64,000 nt of DNA from Roseiarcus sp963732155 (GTDB taxonomy: Bacteria; Pseudomonadota; Alphaproteobacteria; Rhizobiales; Beijerinckiaceae): positions 1 through 64,000 of the forward strand of contig CAVSYB010000017.1 of NCBI GenBank assembly GCA_963732155.1, in the 5' to 3' direction. Positions 44,142-52,608 of this stretch are shown one piece after another; the stretch's first letter is position 1, and each line of letters opens with the position of its first letter. Under the pieces are notes generated by a model. It was given only the letters and a program-made list of their open reading frames with translations, did no database searches and was not told the DNA's origin. The position numbers were made by a program, and so were the translations under genes.

Positions 44142-46085
44142 TCACCCGAATTCTGGCGCGGCCCCGGCCGCGGGTCTGCCGTTGACGGCGGGGGCGGATC
44201 CCAGCATGTAGCGCATCCGCAGCACGCACTGGATCATTTCGGGAATCTGCTCGGCCGGTTGGGGTGGGCCAAACAGGAAACCCTGAACCTCGGTGCAGCC
44301 CTCGAGGATCAGGTCGCGCAACTGCTCCGCCGTTTCGACGCCCTCGCCGGTCGTCGTCAGGCCGAGGCTGGCGCCAATGGCGACGGCCGCCTGGACGATC
44401 GCGAGGCTCACGTCCTTCGACGACATTTCCTGGATCAGCGACTTGTCGATCTTGACCTTGTCGAACTGGATCGAGCGCAAATAGCCAAGTCCGGAATAGC
44501 CGGTGCCGAAGTCGTCGAGCGAGATGCGCACGCCGATCTGCCGCAGCTCGACCAGCATCGCGAGAATCTTGGGATCGTTGCCGATCAGCACCGATTCGGT
44601 GATTTCCAGTTCGAGGCGCTCCGGACGCAGACCGGAGGCGTCCAGCGCGCCCGTGACCACCGGCACCAAATTCCTGTCGCGAAACTGAATCGCCGAAAGA
44701 TTGACGGCGACCCTGAGATTGGCCGGCCAGCGCATCGCTTCCGCGCAGGCGCGCCGCAACACCCACTCGCCCATCGGGATGATCAAGCCGGTCTCCTCGG
44801 CCAGATCGATGAATTCCATCGGCGCCAGCAGGCCGCGCTCGGGATGTTTCCACCTCAGCAGAGCTTCGAAGCCGGAAAGCCGCCGCTGACCGAGGTTGAC
44901 GATCGGCTGATAGTAGAGTTCGAAGTCGCCCTGGGCGAGCGCGCCCCGCAAGGCAAGATCGAGAGTGCGGCGCGCCTGAGCGATCGTGTCCATGTCCGGA
45001 TGAAACAGCCAGTATTGTCCGCGTCCGCCGGCCTTCGCCCGGTACATCGCCAGATCGGCCCGTTTCATCAGCGTCGTGGGGTCGACCGCCTCGCGTTGCG
45101 CGAGCGCAATCCCGATGCTGGCGCCGATAAACACCTGGTGGCCGTCGACCAGATGGCAATCATTGATGACCTCGATCAGCCGGCGCGCGAGCGCAAGGGA
45201 GCTGACCTCGACGTTTTCGGAGACATGAAGAATGGCAAATTCGTCGCCGCCGAACCGCGCGACGAAATCATCCGGGCCCAGCGCGCCGCGGACAAGGGCG
45301 GCCACTTCCTTGAGCAGGGCGTCGCCGACCGAGTGACCCAGCGTGTCGTTGACATTCTTGAATCCGTCGAGATCGACGAACAGGACGGCATGGCCCCGCC
45401 CGTCGACGCATTCGCGGCCGGAGGCCGCCTGCAGCTTCAATTCGAAGCTGAAGCGGTTCGCCAGACCGGTCAGCGTGTCGTGGTGGGCGAGATAGGCGAT
45501 CTTGTCCTCCGTCGCGACCCGCCGCGCCACCTCTTCCTGAATCACCGCGTTCGCTTCGAGGAGTTTGGCGCCTCGCTCGGAGACCCGCGTCTCCAGCCGG
45601 GTTCTGGCCTCCTCCAGCGCGTTGTTCGCGCTCAGCAGCGCCACTTCTTCGCGCCTGCGCGCGATCTGCTTGGAGACTCGCGCCAGGGCGACGGCGAAAT
45701 CGATCGGCTTGGTGATATAGTCGTTGGCGCCGAGTTGCAGCGACTCGACGACGCTCTCGGACTCCGTCCTCGCGGTCACCATGATGACCGGCAGGAGCGC
45801 CGCCGACCGTTTGACGCGAATTCGGCGCAGCACCTCGTTGCCGTCGATGCCCGGCATCATTGCGTCCAGCAACACCACGTCGAACTCGTGCTGTTCGATC
45901 AAGGCGAGGGCCTGAAAGCCGTCTTCGGCCTCGACAATCTCAAAGCCGCGCCGCTGAAAGCGCCTGGCGAGCACGATGCGGTTGTCGGCGACGTCGTCGA
46001 CGACGAGGAGCCGCGGCGCCGCATCCGGAATTTCGTCGGGCGATTCGAAGGGCGGGATGTTCAATAGCGTCGATTGCGCGCTCAT
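44142..46085 (-). CDS. Response regulator with GGDEF and EAL domains
   Basis: This 647-residue protein has a receiver domain at 25-140 with phospho-acceptor Asp74 (VVLLDAMMPGIDGNE) and a coiled coil at about 150-190. A diguanylate cyclase domain with intact RFGGDEF at 277-283 follows, then a phosphodiesterase domain with EALLRW at 407-412. The EAL metal and base residues are kept (AVNLSA, EITES, DDFGTG, KIDKSL, GEGVET). Both c-di-GMP activities look possible, and phosphorylation would choose between them. It follows histidine kinase 1 by 15 bases in the same direction. Confidence 0.93.
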   Translation of the reverse strand: MSAQSTLLNIPPFESPDEIPDAAPRLLVVDDVADNRIVLARRFQRRGFEIVEAEDGFQALALIEQHEFDVVLLDAMMPGIDGNEVLRRIRVKRSAALLPVIMVTARTESESVVESLQLGANDYITKPIDFAVALARVSKQIARRREEVALLSANNALEEARTRLETRVSERGAKLLEANAVIQEEVARRVATEDKIAYLAHHDTLTGLANRFSFELKLQAASGRECVDGRGHAVLFVDLDGFKNVNDTLGHSVGDALLKEVAALVRGALGPDDFVARFGGDEFAILHVSENVEVSSLALARRLIEVINDCHLVDGHQVFIGASIGIALAQREAVDPTTLMKRADLAMYRAKAGGRGQYWLFHPDMDTIAQARRTLDLALRGALAQGDFELYYQPIVNLGQRRLSGFEALLRWKHPERGLLAPMEFIDLAEETGLIIPMGEWVLRRACAEAMRWPANLRVAVNLSAIQFRDRNLVPVVTGALDASGLRPERLELEITESVLIGNDPKILAMLVELRQIGVRISLDDFGTGYSGLGYLRSIQFDKVKIDKSLIQEMSSKDVSLAIVQAAVAIGASLGLTTTGEGVETAEQLRDLILEGCTEVQGFLFGPPQPAEQIPEMIQCVLRMRYMLGSAPAVNGRPAAGAAPEFG

Positions 46086-46100
46086 TCCTTGCTTCTTTCC

Positions 46101-47528
46101 TCACGCCGACAGAGCGAGCTCTTCCAGCTTCTCGTCTTCTGATTCGAAAAAGGGCGCTGCTGCGGCGTCCGCCGACAGGCTCGCGGGTACCCTGATGGTG
46201 AAGCAAGCGCCGTGACCGAGTTCGCTGTCGACGGAAATGCCGCCGCCCAACAACGCGCATAGTCGCTGGGTCAGCGCGAGTCCGAGGCCCGTGCCCTCGC
46301 CTCTGCGGTTCGAGGCGACGTCGATCTGGCGAAAATCCTGGAACAGGGTCTTCAAGTCCTCGACGCTGATGCCGATCCCGGTGTCGCGCACGGCGATCTC
46401 GATCCAATCCCCGGTCGCGGTCTCGTAGCAGCGCGCCGAGAGCGTCACGACGCCCCGATGCGTGAATTTCGCCGCGTTGCTCATCAGGTTGAGGAGCGCC
46501 TGGCGTATCTTCGTCTCGTCGGAATCGACGTAGCCAATTCTCGGATCGATGCTGAGCGCAAGCTCGTTGTGATTGCGCCCGAGAAGGATCTGCGAAGTCG
46601 CCGCGACATCTTCGATCAGGCGACGCAAACTGAATCGTTCGATGTTGAGATGCAGCGCGCTTTTTTCGATCTGCGAAATGTCGAGCACGTCGGCGACGAG
46701 AGAGAGCAGGTGCTTTCCCGCAAGATTGATCCGCTCGAGGTCGCGGCGCCGCTGCAAATCCTTCGACGGCTCGCAGTCCTCGAGCAGAATTTCGCTATAG
46801 CCGATCACCGCGTTCAGCGGGGTGCGCAGCTCGTGGCTCATCTTGGCCAGGAAGATCGACTTCTCCTTGTTGGCCTTTTCGGCCTTGTCCTTGGCGTGTC
46901 GAAGCCATTCCGCCGTATTGCGATGACGCAGCACTTCGCGCTGCAACGCGGATTCGGAGGCGAGGAGCAGGCCGTAATAGATCGCGACCCAGGCCATATA
47001 CAGCGTCGCGCTCGCGACCGACACGAGTCCGACGACCGACATGCGCTCCATCGGCACGCGTTCGGGCAATGCGCCGGCCGCCTGCCAGAGCGCCAGAAAG
47101 ACGCAGAAGTTGACGACGAACAGACTGAGCACGCTGAGTGGCCGGTCGCTCAGGTAGAAGAGTCCGTTGAGCAGCGCGATCAGTAGCCAGGGCAGAAACG
47201 GCGAGCTGACGCCTCCGTAATAATAGGCGCCGAACAGCGTCACCGCGATCAGGGTCTCGACCGAGACCGCGGCGACCATCCTGAGATTGCCGGTCAACCG
47301 CAAAATGAACGGCAGGACGGCGAACAGGCCGACGCCGATGGCGATCACCGCGATATGATAGTCGGGGCTCGGATCGGCCAGAACGAGGAAGGCGATGATC
47401 GACTGGCCGGTCAACGGACCGACAAGATGGGTGAAGACGAACGTTCTTGCCCGGCCCAGATCCGATTTGGTTCTCTTGGCGCGCTCGGGGATGAACCAGT
47501 CGATGAGTCGGAGCGCACTTTTCAGCAT
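46101..47528 (-). CDS. 6-TM sensor histidine kinase 1
   Basis: This 475-residue kinase has a short amphipathic start (LRLIDWFIPE), then about six membrane helices (residues 30-190) with the loop YYYGGVSSPFLPWLL. A dimerisation domain carries the phospho-His232 in MSHELRTPLNAVIGYSE, and the ATPase domain has an N-box (LLNLMSNAAKFTHRG), DTGIGIS and GTGLGLAL. It has no receiver or PAS domain and no large periplasmic part, which suggests sensing of a membrane-permeable or membrane-bound signal. It is a clear paralogue of the kinase at 47777 and diverges from it. Confidence 0.92.
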   Translation of the reverse strand: MLKSALRLIDWFIPERAKRTKSDLGRARTFVFTHLVGPLTGQSIIAFLVLADPSPDYHIAVIAIGVGLFAVLPFILRLTGNLRMVAAVSVETLIAVTLFGAYYYGGVSSPFLPWLLIALLNGLFYLSDRPLSVLSLFVVNFCVFLALWQAAGALPERVPMERMSVVGLVSVASATLYMAWVAIYYGLLLASESALQREVLRHRNTAEWLRHAKDKAEKANKEKSIFLAKMSHELRTPLNAVIGYSEILLEDCEPSKDLQRRRDLERINLAGKHLLSLVADVLDISQIEKSALHLNIERFSLRRLIEDVAATSQILLGRNHNELALSIDPRIGYVDSDETKIRQALLNLMSNAAKFTHRGVVTLSARCYETATGDWIEIAVRDTGIGISVEDLKTLFQDFRQIDVASNRRGEGTGLGLALTQRLCALLGGGISVDSELGHGACFTIRVPASLSADAAAAPFFESEDEKLEELALSA

Positions 47529-47776
47529 TGCGGCTGGCCCCAGCGAACAAAACAGCAGACGCCAGCCTGGATTGTCTCGATGAATATTGCCTTACCGTAA
47601 GGGGCGCTGCCGACGTTAACGCGCTCGAGGCGCTTCGTTTCGAAACGGATGGTTACTAACTCCTTGGTCTTGCCGCGGTCTCAGCGTCACATCGAAAAAA
47701 TTTCCCTTCACCATTTGATTTAGTTCAATAGTAACCTGCACCGCTCAATCTAGCCCGCACATTGGCGGGTCAAGAC
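47529..47776. promoter_or_regulatory. Divergent promoter region between the two kinases
   Basis: These 248 bases are AT-richer than the surroundings in the right half. ggttact (47651-47657) and agtaacc (47730-47736) form an inverted repeat 72 bases apart. No clear -10/-35 pair could be fixed. No gene is seen. Confidence 0.35.
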
Positions 47777-49201
47777 ATGTCTTTCATCGATTCTGCGGAT
47801 CGAGTTATCGATTGGTTCATACCAGATGAACTGCTGGCCGAACGAGAAATGCGCACTCGCGCGCGCATGTTTCTGATCAGTCATTTGTTCGGTCCGATTC
47901 TCGGCAACGTCATCCCGGCCTATCTCTATTGGCTCGATCCCAGGCCCGGCGCGACGCTTTTCATCCTGACGCTTTCGATCACTTCATTTTGGGTGTTTCC
48001 GTTTCTGCTCAAATTCACGGGGCGCTACGTATTATTGAGTTACGTCTCGATCCAGAACCTTCTGTTCGCCATTCTCTGGGGCTGTTACTTCTACGGCGGC
48101 GCGTCGTCGCCGTTCCTGCCGTGGCTGGTGACCGCGCCGCTGCTGGCGTTCTTCTACCTCGGCGCCAGCGTTCGCAGCTGCATCGTGATCCTGCTGCAGA
48201 TCGGTCTCAGCCTCGGTGGCTTTTCGGAATTCTATCTGTTGGGCGGCAGCTTTCCCACGACGATCCCGCTGTCGCAAATGCAGGGCATCGGCGTCGTGTC
48301 GATCATCAGCGCCTCGATCTACGTCGCGATGATGGCTCTGTTCTACGCCAAGATTCTCGCCTCCCAGACCGAGGTCGAGGCGGAGGTCGTCAGACATCTC
48401 GAAACCAGCGCGCAGTTTCGCGCCGCGGCGCTGCAAGCCGAGCGCGCGAGCATCGCCAAGGCGGCGTTTCTGGCCAGCATGAGCCACGAGCTGCGCACGC
48501 CGTTGAACGCAGTGATCGGTTATAGCGAGATGCTTCTGGAAGACACCGACCCGAGCCTCGAGCCGACGTCGCACGCGGATCTGCGCCGAATCCATGACGC
48601 CGGGCAGAGCCTGCTCGCCCTCGTCAGCGCCATTCTCGACCTTTCGAAGATCGAGGCGGGCAAGATGGAAATCTTCATCGAGCGCGTCGATCTGGCGGAG
48701 TTCTCGACGCGGATCGCGACGCGCTGGAGCGCGAGCGAGAAGAACCTCGGCAACGCGATTTCGACGCGCCTGGTCGGACCGCGCGACTTCGCCGTCACCG
48801 ACGCCGCCAAGCTCGACCGGATCGTCGGCGCCCTCGTCGAAAATGCGATCCGGTTCACCAGGAACGGAACCATCGAGATCGTCATCGATACGACGCACGG
48901 CCCGCGCGAATCGCGGGAGGGCTGGTTGTCGATCTGCGTGCGCGACAACGGAATCGGAATTGCGCCGGAAAGCATTCCCAAGCTGTTTGAAGTATTCGTC
49001 AACCGCGACGACGCGACTCCGAGCAACTACGGTTCGGCGGGCCTTGGGTTGCCGCTTTGCGACCGACTCTGCCAGTTGCTCGGCGGAACCGTGACCGTCG
49101 AGAGCGAGCCGGGGAAAGGCAGCGCCTTCACGGTCCGTCTGCCGCAAGACCGCGCGACGCCGATCGAGGCCGCCGCCGGCAGTCTCGCCGAAGCCGCGTG
49201 A
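47777..49201 (+). CDS. 6-TM sensor histidine kinase 2
   Basis: This kinase of about 474 residues has the same layout as kinase 1: ADRVIDWFIPDELL, six membrane helices (about residues 31-195) with CYFYGGASSPFLPWLVTAPL, the phospho-His237 in MSHELRTPLNAVIGYSE, and the ATPase domain with NAIRFTRNG, DNGIGIAPES and AGLGLPLC. ATG at 47777 aligns with the start of kinase 1; a TTG 15 bases earlier is less likely. It is followed 11 bases later by a response regulator and then by an alpha-oxoamine synthase on the same strand. Confidence 0.92.
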   Translation: MSFIDSADRVIDWFIPDELLAEREMRTRARMFLISHLFGPILGNVIPAYLYWLDPRPGATLFILTLSITSFWVFPFLLKFTGRYVLLSYVSIQNLLFAILWGCYFYGGASSPFLPWLVTAPLLAFFYLGASVRSCIVILLQIGLSLGGFSEFYLLGGSFPTTIPLSQMQGIGVVSIISASIYVAMMALFYAKILASQTEVEAEVVRHLETSAQFRAAALQAERASIAKAAFLASMSHELRTPLNAVIGYSEMLLEDTDPSLEPTSHADLRRIHDAGQSLLALVSAILDLSKIEAGKMEIFIERVDLAEFSTRIATRWSASEKNLGNAISTRLVGPRDFAVTDAAKLDRIVGALVENAIRFTRNGTIEIVIDTTHGPRESREGWLSICVRDNGIGIAPESIPKLFEVFVNRDDATPSNYGSAGLGLPLCDRLCQLLGGTVTVESEPGKGSAFTVRLPQDRATPIEAAAGSLAEAA

Positions 49202-49212
49202 GGACTCGGACG

Positions 49213-49587
49213 ATGCACAAGATTCTTCTCGTCGAAGACAACGAAATGAATCGGGAGATGTTGAGCCGAAGGCTCGCTCGTTCCGGCTTCTGCGTCATCA
49301 CCGCCGTCGACGGGCCGGAGGGGATTCTCAAGGCGCGCGAAGAGCGGCCGAATCTCATTTTGATGGATGTTGCGCTCGGGGCTATGGACGGATGGGAAGC
49401 CACCCTCGCGATCAAGAGCGACCCGAGATCGGCGTCGACGCCCGTCGTCGCGCTGACGGCGCACGCGCTCGACAGCGATCGCAAGCGCAGCGCCGAAGTC
49501 GGTTGCGCCGGCTTCGACACCAAACCCGTGGATTACAAACGACTGCTTGAAAAGATCGCGTCGCTGCTGGGCGAGGCGGTCCACTAG
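49213..49587 (+). CDS. Single-domain response regulator
   Basis: This 124-residue receiver without an output domain has the acidic pair in VEDNEMN, phospho-acceptor Asp52 in LILMDVALGAMDGWE, Thr82 in ALTAHA and Lys104 in FDTKPVD. GAGG lies before ATG at 49213; a GTG at 49198 overlapping the kinase stop (GTGA) is the alternative. It probably passes phosphate from kinase 2 to partners or acts as a CheY/DivK-like protein. Confidence 0.9.
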   Translation: MHKILLVEDNEMNREMLSRRLARSGFCVITAVDGPEGILKAREERPNLILMDVALGAMDGWEATLAIKSDPRSASTPVVALTAHALDSDRKRSAEVGCAGFDTKPVDYKRLLEKIASLLGEAVH

Positions 49588-49630
49588 GCCAAGCTCGAAA
49601 AGAGCGCAGAACAAAATAGAGGATCGAACA

Positions 49631-50962
49631 ATGATGAAGTCGGAGCTGTCCGCCCTGCCCGAATCCCTGAAGGGCAGCCTGCGCGAATACAGGGTCGTCG
49701 AGGGCGCCGACCTGCTCGAGCGCATCGGCGGATTTTATCGCTGGCAGGAGATGCGCCGGCAGGAGGGATACTGGCCGTACGGCCGCTCGACCGACGCCGG
49801 GCCCCGTTCCGCCTGCGCGATCGTCGACGACGCCGGCAGAAAATTCAAGGGCGTGAACTTCGGCTCGCAGGACTATCTCAGCCTGTCGAGCCACCCGGCC
49901 ATCCGCCAGGCGGCGCATGTGGCGATCGAGCGTTACGGCGTTCACAGCGCCGGTTCGGCCGCGTTCATGGGCAACACCGCTCATTCGATCGCGCTCGAGA
50001 AGAAGATATCGGAATTTCTCGGCATGGAGCGTGTCGTGCTCTACCCGACCGGCTATGCCGCCGGCGCCGGCGCCATCAAGGCGCTCGTGCGCTCCACCGA
50101 CCACGTGGTGATGGACGCGCTCGCCCATGCGTGCCTGCAGGACGGCGCCGCCTCGGCGACCAAGAACGTCTATCTGTTCCGCCACCTCGACACGGAATCG
50201 GCGCGCCGCTGGTTGTCGCAGATTCGAGCCAAGGATACGGCGAACGGCATACTCGTGGTGACCGAAGGCCTTTTCTCGATGGACTCGGACTCGCCGGCCA
50301 TCATGGCGCTGCAGGGCCTTTGCCGCGAGTTCAACGCCACCCTGCTGGTCGACGTCGCCCATGATCTGGGCTGTCTCGGCGAGGACGGTCGCGGCCAGAT
50401 CGGCTTGCAGAACATGGTCGGCAAGGTCGACATCGTGATGGGGAGCTTTTCCAAGACGTTCGCCTCCAACGGCGGCTTCGTCGCCTGCCCCTCGCGCAGC
50501 GTGCAGCAGTATTTGCGTTATTTCTCGACGCCCGGAACGTTCTCCAATGCGCTCTCGCCGATCCAGGCCGCCATCGTTCTGAAGGCGTTCGAATTGGTCG
50601 ATTCGGCCGAAGGGCGCCGGCTGCGCCGGTCGCTGATGGCGAATATCCTGGCCTTGCGCAGCGCTTTGGAACGGGCGGGATTCGAGGTCTACGGCGAACC
50701 CTCCGCCATTGTCGCGGTCAAGATGGGCAGCGAGGCGATCGCCCGTCTCGTCGCCCGACAGCTGTCGAGCCTGGGCCTCGTCGCCAACATGGTGGAATAC
50801 CCTGCGGTCCCCAAGGGCGCGGCGCGATTCCGCCTCCAGGTGATGGCCAACCATACCGCCGAACAGATCGCGCAAGCGGTCACGTGCATGAAAGCGGGAT
50901 TCGAACTCGCGGCCCATGAGCTCGAGGAGATCCTCCACCCCGGGCAGCTCGCCGTCGCCTGA
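49631..50962 (+). CDS. Alpha-oxoamine synthase family enzyme (KBL/ALAS/BioF/SPT/CqsA fold)
   Basis: This 443-residue fold-type I PLP enzyme condenses an amino acid with an acyl-CoA in known relatives. PLP is stacked by His166 (DALAHACLQDG), bound by Asp241 and His244 in VDVAHDLGCLG, and held by Lys275 in GSFSKTFASNGGF. The N-terminal ~75 residues are longer than in BioF or CqsA and contain GGFYRWQEMRRQEGYWPYGR. The glutamate of the usual DEAH segment is valine here. It lies 43 bases behind the response regulator, a setting that recalls LqsA/CqsA rather than biotin or sphingolipid genes. Serine palmitoyltransferase-like activity is the alternative. Confidence 0.82.
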   Translation: MMKSELSALPESLKGSLREYRVVEGADLLERIGGFYRWQEMRRQEGYWPYGRSTDAGPRSACAIVDDAGRKFKGVNFGSQDYLSLSSHPAIRQAAHVAIERYGVHSAGSAAFMGNTAHSIALEKKISEFLGMERVVLYPTGYAAGAGAIKALVRSTDHVVMDALAHACLQDGAASATKNVYLFRHLDTESARRWLSQIRAKDTANGILVVTEGLFSMDSDSPAIMALQGLCREFNATLLVDVAHDLGCLGEDGRGQIGLQNMVGKVDIVMGSFSKTFASNGGFVACPSRSVQQYLRYFSTPGTFSNALSPIQAAIVLKAFELVDSAEGRRLRRSLMANILALRSALERAGFEVYGEPSAIVAVKMGSEAIARLVARQLSSLGLVANMVEYPAVPKGAARFRLQVMANHTAEQIAQAVTCMKAGFELAAHELEEILHPGQLAVA

Positions 50963-51033
50963 TCGGCATCGATCGGTCGATCCGGCCGCCAACTCGCGGT
51001 TACGCCTTCACCCCGGCGGGGCGAGGCTGCCCG

Positions 51034-52290
51034 TCACGCCCACTCGCCTTGCCGGAACACCGGCGTCCGGCTGCCGTCCGGGCGGACGCCGTCGATGTCG
51101 ATCTTGTCCGAGCCGATCATCCAGTCGATGTGGATGAGGCTCTTGTTGCCGCCTTGCGCCGCGATCTGCGCGGGCGTCAGGCTGGCGCCGTCGACGAAGC
51201 ATTTCGAATAGCACTGTCCGAGCGCGATGTGGCAGGCGGCGTTCTCGTCGAACAGCGTGTTGAAGAACAGCAGCCCGCTTTTCGAAATCGGCGAGGAATG
51301 CGGCACCAGCGCCACCTCGCCCAGACGCCGCGAGCCCTCGTCGGTGTCGAGCACCTTATTGAGCACCTCCTCGCCGCGCGCGGCCTTCGCCTCGACGATG
51401 CGCCCCTCCTCGAATCGCACGGCGATCGCGTCGATCAGCGTGCCCTGATAGGAAAGCGGCTTGGTGCTGACGACGCGCCCTTCGACCCTGCGGGCGTGCG
51501 GCGTGGTGAACACCTCCTCGGTCGGGATATTCGGATTGCAGGTGACGCCGTTCTTGGCGGTCGACGCGCCGCCTTGCCACTCGTGGCCGTCGGCGAGCCC
51601 GATCGTCAGGTCGGTTCCTGGCCCGGAATAATGCAGCGCGCGGAACCTCTGGCCGTTCAGCCATTCGGTGCGGCCGCGCAGCGCGGCGTTATGGGCCGCC
51701 CATGCCGCGATCGGATCGTCGACGTCGACGCGCGAGGCGGAAAAAATCGCCTCGGCGAGCTTGGCCACCGCAATGTCCTCGTCTTCGCCCGGAAACACCT
51801 GGGCGGCCCAGGACGCGCCGGGATAGGCGACGATGTTCCAGTTGATGTCGAATCCGGCGATCTTCTCGAGCGCCGGCTGATAGGCGATGGAATTGGCCTT
51901 GTTGGCGCGCGCGACCTTGGCCGGATCCTCGGCCGAAAGCAGCATCGGATTGTCGCCGACGACCGCCAGCCGCGCCGTGCCGGCGGCGAAGGCCTTCGCG
52001 ATGCCGTCATAGAGCCAGCCCGCGGCGCGATCGAAGCTTTCATTGCGGCCGAACCGGTAGCGCGCCAGCGTGACCTGCTCGTCGGACAGGATGGGCGTGA
52101 CAAGGCCCGCGCCGGCTCGATAGGCGTGTTCGACGATCCGCCGGACCAGCGGCAGCGCCGTGACCGGCGCGGTGAGCAACAAATCCTGTCCCGCCTTCAG
52201 TTGCAGTCCGACCTTGACGGCCGTCTCGGCGAGCCTGTCGAGCTTCACCGGGTCGATCGATGCGGAGAGGTTGCGCTGGTGAGTCGTCAT
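51034..52290 (-). CDS. Aminopeptidase, M29 family (AmpS/PepS type)
   Basis: This cytoplasmic metallo-aminopeptidase of about 418 residues has its metal ligands in NIPTEEVFTTPHARR (Glu), AARGEEVLN (Glu), VALVPHSSPISKSG (His), ENAACHIALGQCY (His) and LIHIDWMIGSDKID (His/Asp). It releases N-terminal residues with broad specificity. ATG at 52290 is chosen over a TTG three codons earlier; neither has a strong ribosome-binding site. It is convergent with the oxoamine synthase. Confidence 0.92.
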   Translation of the reverse strand: MTTHQRNLSASIDPVKLDRLAETAVKVGLQLKAGQDLLLTAPVTALPLVRRIVEHAYRAGAGLVTPILSDEQVTLARYRFGRNESFDRAAGWLYDGIAKAFAAGTARLAVVGDNPMLLSAEDPAKVARANKANSIAYQPALEKIAGFDINWNIVAYPGASWAAQVFPGEDEDIAVAKLAEAIFSASRVDVDDPIAAWAAHNAALRGRTEWLNGQRFRALHYSGPGTDLTIGLADGHEWQGGASTAKNGVTCNPNIPTEEVFTTPHARRVEGRVVSTKPLSYQGTLIDAIAVRFEEGRIVEAKAARGEEVLNKVLDTDEGSRRLGEVALVPHSSPISKSGLLFFNTLFDENAACHIALGQCYSKCFVDGASLTPAQIAAQGGNKSLIHIDWMIGSDKIDIDGVRPDGSRTPVFRQGEWA

Positions 52291-52299
52291 GGAATTCAA

Positions 52300-52608
52300 C
52301 CGGAAGAAGGTTTGATCGCCGATTCATATCGCGCGCTCGCGATGATGACCATGACGATTGGGATTAATTGTGTCTACGGCTTCGCCGAGGCGCCCGTCGT
52401 CGGAATGTCTGGATTGCTCCACGCTCATCCGCCGCCGGTCGCCGCGAGTTGTTGCGGTCTGGCGCCGGAGCGCCGGTTTTGACACCCTGGTCAATCCCGA
52501 CTATTTCGGAATCCCGATGCATCGGCAGCCGGTTTTCACCAGAGGCGATCCCTCGCCAGGCGCAAACAGCGCTTGCGGAGGGCGATCACACCCCCCACCT
52601 CCAGCGCC
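52300..52608. other. Divergent intergenic stretch, no gene seen
   Basis: About 310 bases between the oppositely directed M29 aminopeptidase and helicase genes. It must hold both promoters, but no convincing -10/-35 pair, hairpin or small gene could be supported. Confidence 0.4.

Noticed and set aside
44142..46085. GGDEF-EAL protein as a degenerate c-di-GMP receptor
   Set aside because: Both GGDEF and EAL catalytic motifs are intact, so there is no basis for calling it inactive.
49631..50962. Simple annotation as BioF (biotin synthesis)
   Set aside because: No other bio gene is nearby, the N-terminus is longer and the context is two-component signalling; I kept a family-level call.
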